DNA of 64,000 nt from Haliotis asinina (GCF_037392515.1 NC_090291.1:39641001-39705000), one strand, 5' to 3'. Positions 35,428-46,929 are shown, counted from the first letter of the stretch. The notes: generated by a model not told the origin, from the sequence alone. Made by a program: numbers and translations.

Positions 35428-35695
35428 GAACGTAACTTTACTTCATCTTACCTGTCTCACCTGCGTCGCTGCATGCAAGGTTATTAACCTTATGCTTGCT
35501 TATCGCACATACATTTTGGGCACGTAGTCTAACTTCACTTTACTTGCCTCAACTGTATCAGTGCACGCAAAGTTATTATACCTTATGCTTACTTATCTCG
35601 CATATAGTTCAGGAACGTAGCCTTACTTCACCTTACTAGTCTTACATCACTGCACGCAAACTTACGATACCTTATGCTTACTTATGTCTTGCACA
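35428..35695. repeat. About 90-bp tandem repeat, three diverged copies
   Basis: GAACGTAACTTTACTTCATC, CACGTAGTCTAACTTCACTT and GAACGTAGCCTTACTTCACC begin successive units. Each unit ends with CCTTATGCTTACTTAT-like sequence. Confidence 0.75.
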
Positions 35696-35821
35696 AAAAT
35701 TTAACCTTATCCTTGTCTTTGTCAGTTTATCTCATGTTCAGTCATTTTCGTCTTCTGTTCCATTTATTGTGTTTTGCATGCATGGTGCATTACCACTGTA
35801 TACTATTATCTCACCTTTCCA

Positions 35822-36190
35822 GCTACCCCCTGTATCGAACTCCGCCCAATCCCCACCGACCTCTACTCCCCAGTTCACTCACCCCTCACATCCACCGCCT
35901 CTCCACGTATCCCCGGGCGACAGTGCTCATACATACGATGCATCACTGAGGTTCTGTTTCAGCAGCCTGTTCCGACCAAGACTTCTTCCCAACTGACACC
36001 CTCAATACCCCCTTACCCCCGACACCACGTGACTGAGACCCCAGCTACACGCTGCTATGTGCCTGGAGTGCACGGTTACTTCAATAAGGGGGTGTCTCTT
36101 GGACCCAGTGCTGTGTACATGTGGCTATTCTGGCAGCCCATGTTCTGTCATCTCTTTTGTTGCGCTCGACGAGACTCCGCACAGACGTGA
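35822..36190 (+). CDS. Gene G, candidate last exon, proline-rich with PPYP and Cys-rich end
   Basis: An acceptor (TATCTCACCTTTCCAG) ends at 35821. The phase-1 frame after it stays open for 122 codons to TGA at 36188-36190, with codon choice typical of real exons. A second, stronger acceptor (GGTTCTGTTTCAG, ending 35962) lies in the same frame in phase 0, so the true exon may be shorter. Features are SIPPYPRHH (PPxY-like), then CYVPGVHGYFNKGVSLG, a hydrophobic run AVYMWLFWQPMFCHLFCC whose cysteines could be lipidated, and the end ARRDSAQT. It is not a family I recognise. The upstream exon was not found. Its layout (PY motif, then a hydrophobic end) fits genes A and B. Confidence 0.45.
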   Translation, partial: ATPCIELRPIPTDLYSPVHSPLTSTASPRIPGRQCSYIRCITEVLFQQPVPTKTSSQLTPSIPPYPRHHVTETPATRCYVPGVHGYFNKGVSLGPSAVYMWLFWQPMFCHLFCCARRDSAQT

Positions 36191-36357
36191 AGTCTGTCTG
36201 TTGGTCTCTATGCCTTGTTTACACGAGTATGATAGAGTCTTTGTTGAAAGGTAGGGGTATTTGGGTCATGGTCGCGGTGGATCAGGTACATGCTGACATT
36301 GCTTAAAAAGCAAATTGCTGCATTTATGATTGGGAGTCAATCTGACTGAGAGTTTAG

Positions 36358-36500
36358 TTCAAAGTTAAGGATTCTTAGGGCCACGAGCCCATGTTCTGGT
36401 GTCCCTCGCAGTGATATTGCTGGAATATTACTGAAAGCGGCGTAAAACAAAACTCACTCACTCATAGGGCTACGAACATTTCGAGGATAAGGGCGCTGAT
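36358..36500. mobile_element. MITE interrupted by a SINE tail
   Basis: GTTAAGGATTCTTAGGGC and TAGGGCTACGAACATTTCGA are the two parts of a palindromic MITE like that at 2150. Between them is a 3' SINE family 1 fragment, 36381-36466. The flanks TAGGGCCACGAGC and TAGGGCTACGAAC look like a target-site duplication of about 12 bp. Confidence 0.75.
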
Positions 36501-36591
36501 CTTTTTGCATTACGTATATATGATAAATGCGTCCGACTTTACACCAGTAGGTGCACAAGCTGTATGTATATATCAATGCAGATAATAATGA

Positions 36592-36621
36592 CACCCCCCC
36601 ACCCCCCACCCCCCACCCCCC
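36592..36621. repeat. (CCCCCCA)n microsatellite
   Basis: Four C6-7/A units. Confidence 0.9.
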
Positions 36622-39058
36622 GAATTTTAGTCAAACTCGTTTCAGCTGCATCTTATACATATTGTAAATGAGTGAGTGACTGGTTGGTTGGTCATGCGTT
36701 TGAGCAAGCGAGTATATTTCACACGAACGTGTTTTCGTTACATCAGTGTGTACCAACTACATATTAGTGTACAGTCATAAATAAAATATGCCGTTGGAGA
36801 GATTAAGGGGAAAGATATACTGTCTACATTAGTGTCTATAGCCAGCTTTAGAGCGAATGGAAGCATGAATGCAGTTATAAGCCTTAAACTTCAGTTATCT
36901 CTCATTTCTTTTTTTTAAAAGCTGAAACCGTTACATATTGCATAACTTCATTCAAATCACAGTTTGTAATGTTTACACAGTGTTGTCTGCTGAAAATAAA
37001 CCTCTGTCGCCAGTGCAATCACACCAAACATGCACGTGGATCTTTGTCTCAGTCTTGTCTCCACAATCCATTGATCACTCGGATTTCATCGGAAATCTAC
37101 GTCTATATATTAATATATTAATATACTAATATTGCAGCCAACACGCAGATTCACAGTTATGTTTACACAAGATCATAAGTAAATGAGTCACAAGCAGAGT
37201 TTTTACTCTGGTTTTTCATGACAGTTAGGACTGAGTAGTAGAACCGGTTTTCTCACAAAGTAATTCTGGCTGTTCAGTGATCTACTTTCAGATAGGGTGT
37301 GTTAAATTGACAGCTGAACACCAAGAATTATGGTTTTACACAGCTCTTTAAAACATCAAAATCTAGATTAACCATAATATATTTTATGGATTATGAAGAA
37401 CTGATTGTTATGTTTTTGTCCTCTATTCATGTTTTATTCTTCTAGTAGGCGATGCACTCTCGATGACAAAGCGTTCATTATAACGCGATGACTCATTGAT
37501 GTCTTACTTGTATGTGGCAAGGTGAGAAACGTTTGAACTAACAATATATTCAAACTCTAGTAAGTGTGAGGGTGTGGCTGTGAGTGTAGTGTGACCCGAG
37601 CCGTTATCCACGTAAACTACAGAGGGATATTGTACTGCCGCTTCACAGTTTGTCATTGTTTGTGAGACGACTGACACGTGGAACTGGTTCTCGATTAACT
37701 GGTGTGGTATGAGTTCTGGTTCACAATTGAAAGATGTTGCTCTTTAGAGGAAGGACCCTTGTAACCGGTTCATGTTTAACAGGGGATGTTCGTGCTTTCA
37801 TGCAACGTTTTTGGCCAGTTTCACAGTTGATACTGTGATGTCTGTAAGTGAATTGATATTTGTGAGTATTCCTCATCTGGCAGTTAAACAGTTTTGACTT
37901 CCATCTGATATGGGTCATATCAGTTCACGGTTTGGTGCAAAAGAAAACAGCTCCTGTTGGAAATCTGGAGTTCTCTCTTTAGTCAAGCAGTCATGTGAAT
38001 AGTGCAACAGATGAGGGTGTTTCACTGGTGTCTGTTCAGTCGAGTTTTGATATTTAAATCAGTGGAATAGATGGGTAAATCTTTGTGATAGATGGGTACA
38101 TCAGTGGTACAGATTGGTAAATCAGTGGATCAGATGGGTCAATCAGTGGATCATCTTGATTAGGTATCTGACGCCATTCCTATAGCAGAGCAGCTGCCAA
38201 AGCGTTCCACGTCCATTGTTAACTTGAATATCCTTATGGTCAGCATGTTATATAACAAATGGCAAGCGAGTCAAGGAATGCATATATCTGTTGTATTGCG
38301 AATAGTTCTGATGCTTTGGTGGATTTCTTTCTCAGTTAACTCACCAGCGTTATATCTGACGTTGTTTGACGTCACTTCCGCCAAGTTATTAGATGACACG
38401 ATCTATGTAGTGACCCTTACTATAACGGTCATTTGAAGCTAGTTCGTGTAGAATAGGCGGTTTCTGAATGGCCGCTGACTCAGAGTGAATGAGCTTGGTC
38501 CAGTTCAGTTTCCTTTGTCACAGTTTGTGCATTCTACTAACATCACACATAAACAATATTTCAACGCCAGTATTAGTCTGGATGCTTTGGAGTAAACTGA
38601 AGACACCAGAGCGGAGTGAGTGGATGAGTGAGTGAGTTTAACGACCAGACGCTTTAGCCACTAGGCTCCCTCACCGTCCTTGGATTTAAAATTCAAAATT
38701 CAGGTAAAACTATGTGAAACGATCACTGAAACTCAGCTACCACACCGTGAGTTTGGTAATTACATGTAGTTGTGAGTTAGGGCGCTAAAGACCTATTCTG
38801 TCTCGGGAAAGGCAATTCGATAAGTATACTCGCGTCCCTTAGGCGAATTCCGATTCACCTGCTTAGTGTCTTTAGCCTTGTAGAGACCGTGGGGTAGCCG
38901 CTCCCGGCTTTGTCACATGATGAGTTAACAATTTACATCATATCGGCATTTTTTCAACCACAAAGCGAGGAGATCAAGTCTACAATTATGTAGACTAAAT
39001 CACAAAGATTGCAGGAGTTTCCTAAAATTCGTATTACATTACGACAGTGTCACACACT
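36622..39058. other. Intergenic; short repeats only
   Basis: Holds a 22-bp tandem (GGTAAATCAGTGGAACAGAT type) at 38055-38160 and a deleted reverse SINE at 38617-38680. No supported gene. Confidence 0.4.
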
Positions 39059-39059
39059 A

Positions 39060-39222
39060 GAAGGGGGCAGTAGGGTAGCTTTGTGGTTAAAGGGTTCACT
39101 GATCACGCCGAATGCCCGGGTTCGATTCCCTACATGGGTACAATGTGTGAAGCACATTGTTGGTGTTCCACGCCGTGATATATTGCTAAAAGCAGCGAAA
39201 AACCATACTCACTCACTGTTGA
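39060..39222 (+). repeat. tRNA-like SINE (family 1)
   Basis: GGTTAAAGGG, GGGTTCGATTCCC, TGTGTGAAGCACATTG and ACTCACTCACTG. Confidence 0.85.
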
Positions 39223-39309
39223 AAGCGGCTTTTAATTAAACTCAGTCACCCACTCACTCACTTAAAAAAACGTCATGCACCACGAATACATTTAAGATAA
39301 AAGGAATGC

Positions 39310-39315
39310 TTTAAT
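39310..39315 (-). promoter_or_regulatory. Possible poly(A) signal of gene D
   Basis: ATTAAA on the - strand, 134 bases past the gene D stop. Confidence 0.35.
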
Positions 39316-39448
39316 CGAAAAATATAGACATATACAACCAATCAACATTAATTGAAACACAGAAAATGTAGGCACCGAATATGTGAACACATTGAGCAGT
39401 ATATTCAGGCATTAAGAACACCCTTAAAGGGAGAATGGTCGTCACATG

Positions 39449-39613
39449 TCACGTGACAGACGCTTGGTTATTGAGGCCGACCGTTGCAATGAAGGCCAGG
39501 GCGATGATAGAGAGGAGCGTGATGATGCCGATGACGATGACGACTTGGAGACAGCTGGTAGTGCGTGTTGACGTCACATCGCCGTCCTTTTCTCGTCTCA
39601 GCAGGTAGGGTTC
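39449..39613 (-). CDS. Gene D, last exon (transmembrane tail)
   Basis: An acceptor (TTTCGTTTCCACAG) opens a phase-0 frame of 54 codons plus TGA: EPYLLRREKDGDVTST, a cysteine, the hydrophobic run LQVVIVIGIITLLSIIALAF and IATVG, then LNNQASVT. One helix and a short polar tail follow a basic and acidic linker. Other frames across it (a His-rich one included) are shadows. A TGACGTCA element lies inside the coding sequence. Confidence 0.86.
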   Translation of the reverse strand, partial: EPYLLRREKDGDVTSTRTTSCLQVVIVIGIITLLSIIALAFIATVGLNNQASVT

Positions 39614-39656
39614 CTGTGGAAACGAAATCCCAGTTATGCATAGCCAGGCCATACAG

Positions 39657-39825
39657 CGAGTGAGTGAGTGTGTTGGGTTTTACCCCCATTTGAGCAATAT
39701 TCCAGCAAATGTGACTGCAGGGGGCACCAAATGGTCTTCACATCGTGTACCTCTGTGGGGAATCGAAAATGGGTCTTCGACGTCATGAGCAAACGCTTTA
39801 ACCACAAGGCTATTCCAAAGCCGCA
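39657..39825 (-). repeat. tRNA-like SINE (family 1), reverse, in gene D intron
   Basis: GAGTGAGTGAGTG, GAGCAATATTCCAGCAA and AACGCTTTAACCACAAGG on the + strand. Confidence 0.85.
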
Positions 39826-39829
39826 GATG

Positions 39830-40276
39830 ACCAAGGTATACATTTTAAGATAAGGCTGGTTAATCACTGGAAATGTTTTAACTTTTACTAGACGATATCA
39901 CATTATTCATACATCTGAGGATTAAGGAAAACGTCCTGGACAGATTTCCGGGTTTGTTTTTGTTTCAGCTTAAGCAAAAACATTAAGAAACAGATCATGA
40001 AGGAAGAAGGTACAACTGATGCCCAGAGGGAGGCCTACTTTTGCCAGAATTAACACAGCTGCTATCTGTGAGGAAGTCTTGTTTCCACATTGTTTTCCCA
40101 TACAGTTCTACGATATTTTTAATCAGTTGCCACGAACCTTTAAAAATAACACATATAACTTTATGACTGATAATAAATTTCTCTTAGTTGAAGAAATCAA
40201 GAATTAAAATCCTAATTTATGGTTTGTTTTAAAAGTTGGACAATTAATTAACAAAACGGATGATTATGATAGTTAC
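39830..40276. other. Gene D intron
   Basis: A 62-codon + strand frame near 40019 has a faint LINE-end flavour (FNQLPRTFKNN) but cannot be assigned. Confidence 0.3.
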
Positions 40277-40374
40277 CCTAAAGCCCCATGCACTGCTACC
40301 AGAGTGTACTGTGTGCGCTCGGGTATATCGCCATGGGAGCGGCCCCAAGGAGGAAGGTTGTGCTTTACCGGAAG
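40277..40374 (-). CDS. Gene D, possible middle exon
   Basis: A good acceptor (ATTTCTTATTTCAG) and a donor (AGG|GTAACT) enclose 98 bases. These are open in exactly the frame that links the phase-1 end of the exon at 41971 to the phase-0 start of the exon at 39613. The peptide includes KAQPSSLGPLPWRYTRAH. Without an exon of this phase the two outer exons cannot be joined. The short length means chance cannot be excluded. Confidence 0.45.
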
Positions 40375-40379
40375 CTGAA

Positions 40380-41435
40380 ATAAGAAATACATGCCTGATT
40401 ATACAGTCCGTTTGGGTTCAAATTAGAACGGTGAATGATTACATATACCGAAAGAAGAAAGAAGTAAGTAAGACACATGGTTCTGAAACCTCATCACCCA
40501 TCTGGATCTGAAATCCGCTTTTTTCATCGATCACGCCTGATTATATGCAGTGTCGTTCCTCTGTAGTTAAAACAAAAGGAAACCATTGGGACCACCTCGT
40601 CTGTTTCATGTGTAGATTTATCTGTGAAGATTTTGAGTGAAACAGTTTTGTTATTGGTAGACAATTTCTTAATTGTGATAGTTGCGACATTTCGGTTTAG
40701 ATACTAAGACCTTCATCAAGCAAGCTGACATGATGAAGGGGACTGTTGTCATGGATAGGCAACTTCGCCCACAGATGCTACGCTTCGGTGTAGATGAAAA
40801 TTTGTTAAACGTTCCTCTTCATCGCACAAGCTTCCAAATGCCACTTTAAGGCACGCTATCACGCCACACTTGTCTAAAATTCAATATTGCATTTCTCTAA
40901 ATAATAATATCAGCAACTCAGCGAAGCTACAATATAACTTATTTCCAAAAATATACCTATAAAGATTACTTTATGAAATTAACGATGAATTAATGCAACC
41001 TTGCATTAAATCGACTCTCGCGCCCTTTATCGGCCGAACACTATTTCAAGTGTTCCCATAGAGTTATGTCCCTTGGAACGCTCTTCACGAATATCCTACT
41101 GCGCAACTTGTGATTTAGGGCAGTTCGACAAACACTGACAACACCGTGTGCGACAGTTTTCGATGTACGAAGCTTAAGCTTTGGAAGAAAGTAAGATTCT
41201 TTATAGATAACAACTTCTTTATTAAATATGATACGATGTTCCGGTATGGAGCCTTGTATGTTGTCAAGCAAAAATACGGAGCTCTGGTTACATTCCTTGT
41301 ACATGTATGGCAAATGTAGAAGTTTAAATTATCGATTTCAGGAGAGTCGCAAAGGATGATAAGCATATACATATATGTGTGTTTTGTTATATATATGTAC
41401 AAAAGCGTGGCATTATGCCTTTAAAGTGATACAGA
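40380..41435. other. Gene D intron, nothing recognised
   Basis: AT-rich DNA; a dispersed GATAACAACTTCTT repeat end lies near 41206. Confidence 0.35.
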
Positions 41436-41657
41436 GTGACCCCTCAAAGGACTGTCGTGAACACCATTTCTGAATTCCTGTACGACAATTGCATCTCTAT
41501 ACATGTTACACATATACATCGTACGCACAACTGTCCCATTTCGCTGGGCTATATTCCAGTAGCTCCGGTATTTGGTGTTTATATTTCACAACTTTTGAGG
41601 TATACACTGGAGCATTCTACCAAATCTTTCAAAGGAAGTCACACACCTCGTGTTTAA
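41436..41657 (+). pseudogene. Fragment resembling a retroelement reverse-transcriptase C-terminal region
   Basis: The piece contains VFGVYISQLLRYT. This resembles a YGVYISQLIR block that I remember from reverse-transcriptase polyproteins of marine invertebrates; the family is uncertain. It is a short, decayed remnant in the gene D intron. A related nucleotide stretch (GCATTCTATCAAATCTTTCA) recurs near 43165. Confidence 0.4.
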
Positions 41658-41970
41658 AGCTTGTGGATTACAATATTCAGGGCCCGTGTGAAGCTTCCAT
41701 AAATGTTTTTGTAGATGAATGTTCCATAGTTTGTGAATAGGCCATGTTTCTCAAGATAGAGTTTCACTACAAATGTTTCGTCATTTGTCAGATAAACAAC
41801 TGACTTCCGACCGTTTTGACGTGTCATCGTGGAAGCAGAATACGATAAAACTGTAGTCATCACTATTTAATACAGATTCATTGACCCATTCCTATTTTCT
41901 TTTATTTCGTGCATCCCTCGCCAAGTATCAAATGGTTTAAATTTGTTTCAAACAATGTCAAGTGACATAC

Positions 41971-42049
41971 CTGAGGCCCATTCTCGAGGAGCTTGAACAG
42001 ACACGGACTCATGATAGTCGTCGTCGTACACAGCCGGATGTGACGTCAT
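41971..42049 (-). CDS. Gene D, first coding exon
   Basis: The exon starts at 42069 after an acceptor (CATATTATTGCAG) and the ATG is at 42049 (GAAATGACG). It has 26 codons plus one base, MTSHPAVYDDDYHESVSVQA and PREWAS, before the perfect donor CAG|GTATGT. The MTS start just after an acceptor parallels genes A and B. Joined with the exons at 40374 (tentative) and 39613 it gives about 113 residues with a Tyr/Asp-rich N-terminus and a C-terminal helix. Confidence 0.72.
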
Positions 42050-42351
42050 TTCAAGAATCGGAAGCGTAGCTGCAATAATATGACTTTGAATACAAAGATT
42101 GTTGGTGCATTGATACAGCCTCAGTGATCCATTCATCTGTTGCTAAAAATTACAGGTACTTCCCGTATATGGTACTGACATTTTGTGCGTTGAAGAGAAT
42201 CAAAGAGTGAATTTCATTGCTGCACACTACTCTTACTGTGCAACCTGGTGCGTGTGCGTAGGTGTGTGCGCATGTAATTGTGTATGGATTTTTGTATTAT
42301 TTTCTTATACTTTTACTGCTGGCAAAGGAACTTTAAACTGAGAAAATTAGC

Positions 42352-42475
42352 ATCTCGCCACACCGAAAACTCGGGTTAGATTCCCAACGTGGGTACAATG
42401 TGTGAAACCCATTTCATGTGTCCCAGCCGTGATATCGCTGGAACAGAGTAAAAACGGTGTAAAACTAGACTAACT
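42352..42475 (+). repeat. tRNA-like SINE (family 1), 5' truncated
   Basis: CGGGTTAGATTCCCAACGTG, GTGTGAAACCCATTTC and AAAACGGTGTAAAACTAGAC. Confidence 0.75.
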
Positions 42476-42569
42476 TAAGTATTGGGAACAAACCGAAGTA
42501 GTTATTAAACGGTTACTGCTCTGGTGCATGGGAAGGACAATAACCAGGGTTAATTTTGGAATTGAACGT

Positions 42570-42660
42570 CCCCATCCCTGAACACCAACCCTTTTCCCTG
42601 AACACCAACCCTCCTCCTTGATCACCAATCCTCCTCCCTGATCACCAACCCTCCTCCTTT
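42570..42660. repeat. 22-bp tandem repeat, four copies
   Basis: Units of the type CCTGATCACCAACCCTCCTC. Confidence 0.85.
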
Positions 42661-42965
42661 ATGGATAGACGGTGTCACTTTGCCACTATGTCGTTTGTGA
42701 AAGGTCAAAGGACGTTTTCTAAATATCATATTTGCTTCATTGCTTTAATACTGTTTTGAGTAGCAATGCCATTCCAAACTTGTAGGTTGGAAATACAATA
42801 TTTAAACATAGGCACCTGTTTCAACACTGTATAATCGCTGCTAGAACCATAGCAATGACTTCCTCTGCCTTTTTACGAGAAGGTTTCAGAAATAATGTTA
42901 TACATCTCTATACAAAACGATGACAGTCGCTCGAGATAGATTATTGACAAATTATTGAGATGTAT

Positions 42966-43133
42966 ATATACTCATGGGAACAAATAAGTTAACACATGAA
43001 CTTACAAGTGTTCCTTTTATTTTTGCAAGGTTTCTTAACACGACATGTATCGCACTGTGGGTAAAATTCTTTAAATAAATAAAGGAACACTCGTACTTCC
43101 ATGTGATCCCCTATTTGTTTCCATGAGTATAAC
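42966..43133. mobile_element. Palindromic MITE with about 60-bp inverted ends
   Basis: Left TATACTCATGGGAACAAATA and right TATTTGTTTCCATGAGTATA are inverted. Pairing extends inward through AAGTGTTCCTTTTATTT and AAATAAAGGAACACTCG. A TA target is plausible, as in Tc1/mariner-derived MITEs. Confidence 0.85.
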
Positions 43134-43556
43134 AGGATATCGTTACAGGAACATTGTAACAATGGAGCATTCTATCAAATCTTTCAAAGGGTGTCGCAAA
43201 TTCGTGTTACAGGAACATTGTACTTTCAACTATGCAACGACGATAAATCAGCCTTTTTATATAAGATGACCCAACGACCAAGCTGCTTTTATGTTTCCAT
43301 GACGATGAGTCACCATAAATCTTCTTAAATTGGTAGAAAGATACAGTTCAACAGTATTTGTGTTATTTACAATTCATACATCGTGGGAAAAAGGGTCGTT
43401 GAACAACTACGTATACATGTCAGTTAACTATGTCAGTTAACATATATGGTAATCAGCTGATCTTTTGAAGCATGGCGTTTTGTTATCATGTTATGAAATA
43501 CACGTCACTGCTGATTTGAATTTACAGTAACCCTTATCAGTTAAATATAATCTTAC

Positions 43557-43660
43557 CTTAAACACCGAAAATACTGTCCATGTCACATACACCCTGTTTC
43601 TCCGTAGTATTCGCAGTCGTCAATGACGGGACGACAACGATGTGGCCTGGGTCCACGTCA
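43557..43660 (-). other. Possible non-coding first exon of gene D (3' edge at 43557)
   Basis: The strong donor TTTAAG|GTAAGA at 43557/43556 is on the strand and in the place expected for the 5' exon of gene D. Its left limit is unknown; the 43660 end is nominal. Confidence 0.3.
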
Positions 43661-44157
43661 CCAGGTCGTCACGTGATCAAAACATTCGGATGGATGAACA
43701 CTTGTTATCATAACATTGAAACTACGTGTTTCTGCATGAGCGTCTTTGACCGAGTCGCGGGGCTTGGTCACCCGTGACGATCGCTCTGGCTGTACTCCTT
43801 GGCAGTATTTGTGAATAGCGACACCCTATTTGAACTGAGTTCGGTGAACAGCGTTCTCGACCGTTAAGCTAATACCGATAAGAAAAAAAATGAGATGCAA
43901 ATATGAAAGCGCTGTTTGATAATGATGCATTGGGTATTGAATTGAAGTCGTTAATATCGGACATTGGAATACTGCCTTTGGAACGGCAAGGCAAAGGTTT
44001 GTTAGCTTGACACATGATGTTTTAAATCCTCGTTAAGGGCTGCTTTTGTGTTTCAGTAAAACCTGACATGGATTGGTATTCAGTCAGTTTACACCTTGTC
44101 CACATACGCTACCAGATAAAGAACGTATACGTTTGAAACTGAATTTGACCGTACAGT
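43661..44157. other. Intergenic / upstream of gene D
   Basis: No supported feature. Confidence 0.3.
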
Positions 44158-44275
44158 ACAGGGCCGCGTATTGAGAAAGTTACTGTAGCGCAATAAGTCA
44201 AGTATGTTACAGAATAGGAGCTACGCCAGCCGTAACCCTACCTTAGTTTTGTGAACCCGGGACTCACGTGTTATG
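44158..44275. mobile_element. Degraded palindromic MITE-like element
   Basis: GGGCCGCGTATTGAGAAAGT and AGTTTTGTGAACCCGGGA with TAGCGC and CTACGC inside recall the MITEs at 31590 and 46600; pairing is imperfect. Confidence 0.4.
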
Positions 44276-44664
44276 GTAACGTCACTAGTCCGAAAACTGT
44301 TGCCGACCCATTTCCGAACTTAAATACCTGAAATAATTCCTTTTGTAAATCCGCCATGAATTGACCTTACTTGTGTGTTTCATCTTAACCACTTCTCATC
44401 ATAGATGTATGTATGCATTGTCTTTTGATTGGTGGCGTGTAAATCATCAGCAAATGAAATAGTATGTTGAAGTAATATGGGATCAACGTTATTTTTGTGG
44501 TTGCTTTATCTGAGTGGTTTTATTTGAAATTATTTAAAAGTAACCGGAATAGATACGTACATATTGCATAATTTGCAAAGTAATGCATTTTAAAAGTAAA
44601 AGGTTTCTTGCCTGAACGTATTCCTCGTATTTTCCGAAACGTTCTACATATGTCATTGACAAGA

Positions 44665-44853
44665 GAGGCGGTGGGACAGCCTGATGGTTAAAGCGGTCGC
44701 CCGTCAAGCTGAAGACACGGGTTCGATCCCTGATATTGGTACAGTTTGTCCTCACATGCGTACTGTTTATGAAGCCCATTTCTGGTGTCTCCCGTCGTGA
44801 TATTGCTGGAGTATTGCTAAGAGCGTTGTAAAACTAAACTCACTCACTCACTT
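44665..44853 (+). repeat. tRNA-like SINE (family 1) with internal duplication
   Basis: GGTTAAAGCGGTCGCCCGTC, GGTTCGATCCCTG, GAAGCCCATTTCTGGTGTCT and CTCACTCACTCACTT, with an extra 20-25 bases in the middle. Confidence 0.85.
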
Positions 44854-45089
44854 TGACCAAATGTTCATCATTGCACGAATGGATATTTGAGTTTCCACCT
44901 TTTGCACATGCTAGTAAATGAGTTTGTCACCTAATGCACATATAACCAAACTTTGAAATAGACGTCGCGTGGAGGGAGCCAGTTTGCATATATTACTCAT
45001 ATATATTAAATAGACTGTGTGATATATGAACAAACACTTGTCAGGCCTCACTTTTAAAAGCCAAACTTGGATCTCATTGTCCCTAGGTA

Positions 45090-45830
45090 CGTCAGACCTG
45101 TGTGCAACCTTTCCCTCCCGTCCAAGCTACCAGACAGAACTGTCAACACCAGACTAAAGGTCCATCTAACTGTCAGTGCTATCTTAGACAAGTTCCACTC
45201 TACATACATTACAGCACCGAAACAGACCTGATACGTGCTTTCAGTGGCTTATTCTCTGCACTAAATGATAGCTACATGGCTTCCGCTTCATGCGCGATCT
45301 GGCAACGGCATTTGATACCATCGACCATTTGACATTCTCCTAAGCCATCTTTTCGTTGAATCTGTCATCCGTGGTAACTGCCGCATTTTTTCCATCCCAC
45401 TTGGCAGATCGTAGACAAGCAGTAATCATCGGAAATGAAAAATCAGATTTCGTCCAAATACATCGTGGTGTTCAACAAGGATCTGTTATAGGTTCGATAC
45501 TCTACACATTGCACGCGGCAAACGTGGCTAATATCCTACAGGTCATGACGACAGACAAATGATGGATAACTTCAAAATGAAGAAGTTTCAGGACTCCTCC
45601 CAACGCATATCTGATTGTACTTCATGGATGACAGCAAATAAGCTGAAATTGAATGCAGTAAATGGATGGAGGCGATGCTGATCGGCATTAAGAAACAGTT
45701 GACCAGAGTAGAAGAACAATCCACCATGATAGCAGATACAGAAATAGGTCTCAGTGACAATCTTAAAGATTTCAGAGTAAATCTGGGCTCACAACCTCTC
45801 CATGGAGACACAGGTTACCCACATCAGTCG
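45090..45830 (+). pseudogene. LINE reverse-transcriptase remnant
   Basis: Pieces in shifting + strand frames follow the order of a CR1/Jockey-like RT. First comes TETDLIRAFSGLFSALND, then an FDTIDH-like block, then ADRRQAVIIGNEKSDFVQIH with GVQQGSVIGSILYTLHA, then CTSWMTANKLKLNA. The YADD catalytic box region is lost or unreadable. Several frameshifts and stops make it clearly dead. No 3' end repeat was identified. Confidence 0.8.
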
Positions 45831-46387
45831 AAAATGTTACTATAGTAACACTGATTGATCCGCAACACCCGACCACATGGTTCCCCCCTTGCAAGCAACA
45901 TAGGACTATACTAAATGAGAGAGGGTGTTCATAATACTATGAAAGAAACACTGAAAATATTTCTTTGCAATAATAACATACGTACAAACTAGATAAAACA
46001 TCATTTACCACTCATTTGTAAAATATATTAAAATATTTTAATTTCGTAATTACGATACATGTACTAGAATTCACATTCAGATATTATGAGTGGAACACAT
46101 TGTGCAGGGAGTATTGTTTATATACATATAAATATACAATCACTTTCAGTGTTGTCTGTCAACACCCAATGTTTGGCGAGAAGACAAAGTATATTAAGTA
46201 TTTATTCATGATTTACAACGAATATGACATGTAACGACGAACTGGCTTTAGCAATACATATTCCTCATGCCTTTTAAGCATATACTTTTAAATATGTATG
46301 GATGTTTTCAAAATAACAGCGACAGCTTCTTGTTTTGATTATTGTGATAATGTTCTGCAGATAATCGATCTAAGCAAGTTTCATACG
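45831..46387. other. Intergenic, nothing recognised
   Basis: AT-rich DNA. Confidence 0.35.
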
Positions 46388-46555
46388 AAGGAGGAGCGGT
46401 AGGGTAGCCTAGTGGTTAAAGCGTTCGCTCATCACGCCCAAGACCCGGGTTCGATTCCCCACATGGGTTCAATGTGTGAAGCCCATTTCTGGTGTCCTCC
46501 GCCGTGATTTACTGGATTATTGCTAAAAGCGGCGTAGAACTATACTCCCTCACTC
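46388..46555 (+). repeat. tRNA-like SINE (family 1), near-complete
   Basis: GTAGCCTAGTGGTTAAAGCG, GGGTTCGATTCCCCACATGG, GAAGCCCATTTCTGGTGTCC and CTCCCTCACTCAT. One of the best-preserved copies. Confidence 0.9.
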
Positions 46556-46597
46556 ATACAACATCATGCATCAAACAAGTCAGTGAACCTAACGACC

Positions 46598-46912
46598 AGG
46601 GACCCGTTTTACAAAGCCGTCGTAGCGCTACGTCTTTCGTAAGTCCATGTTACAGTATAGGAGGGGCGACAGTCGTAGCGCTACGTCTTTCGTAAGTCCA
46701 TGTTACAGTATAGGAGGGGCGACAGTCGTAGCGCTACGTCTTTCGTAAGTCCATGTTACAGTATAGGAGGGGCGACAGTCGTAGCGCTACGTCTTTCGTA
46801 AGTCCATGTTACAGTATAGGAGGGGCGACAGTCGTAGCGCTACGTCTTTCATAAGTCCATGTTACAGTATAGGAGGGGCGACAGTCGTAGCAGTAAGATC
46901 CAGACTCTTACG
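46598..46912. repeat. 53-bp MITE-derived array, five copies
   Basis: The unit, starting at 46619, is GTCGTAGCGCTACGTCTTTC plus GTAAGTCCATGTTACAGTAT plus AGGAGGGGCGACA. Spacing is exactly 53 bp. The left flank GGACCCGTTTTACAAAGC resembles a MITE end. The five units are almost identical. Confidence 0.92.
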
Positions 46913-46929
46913 CCAAGCATGGGTTTCTG

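Noticed and set aside
39468-39689. 73-residue His-rich frame on the - strand
   Set aside because: Other-frame reading of the gene D transmembrane exon.
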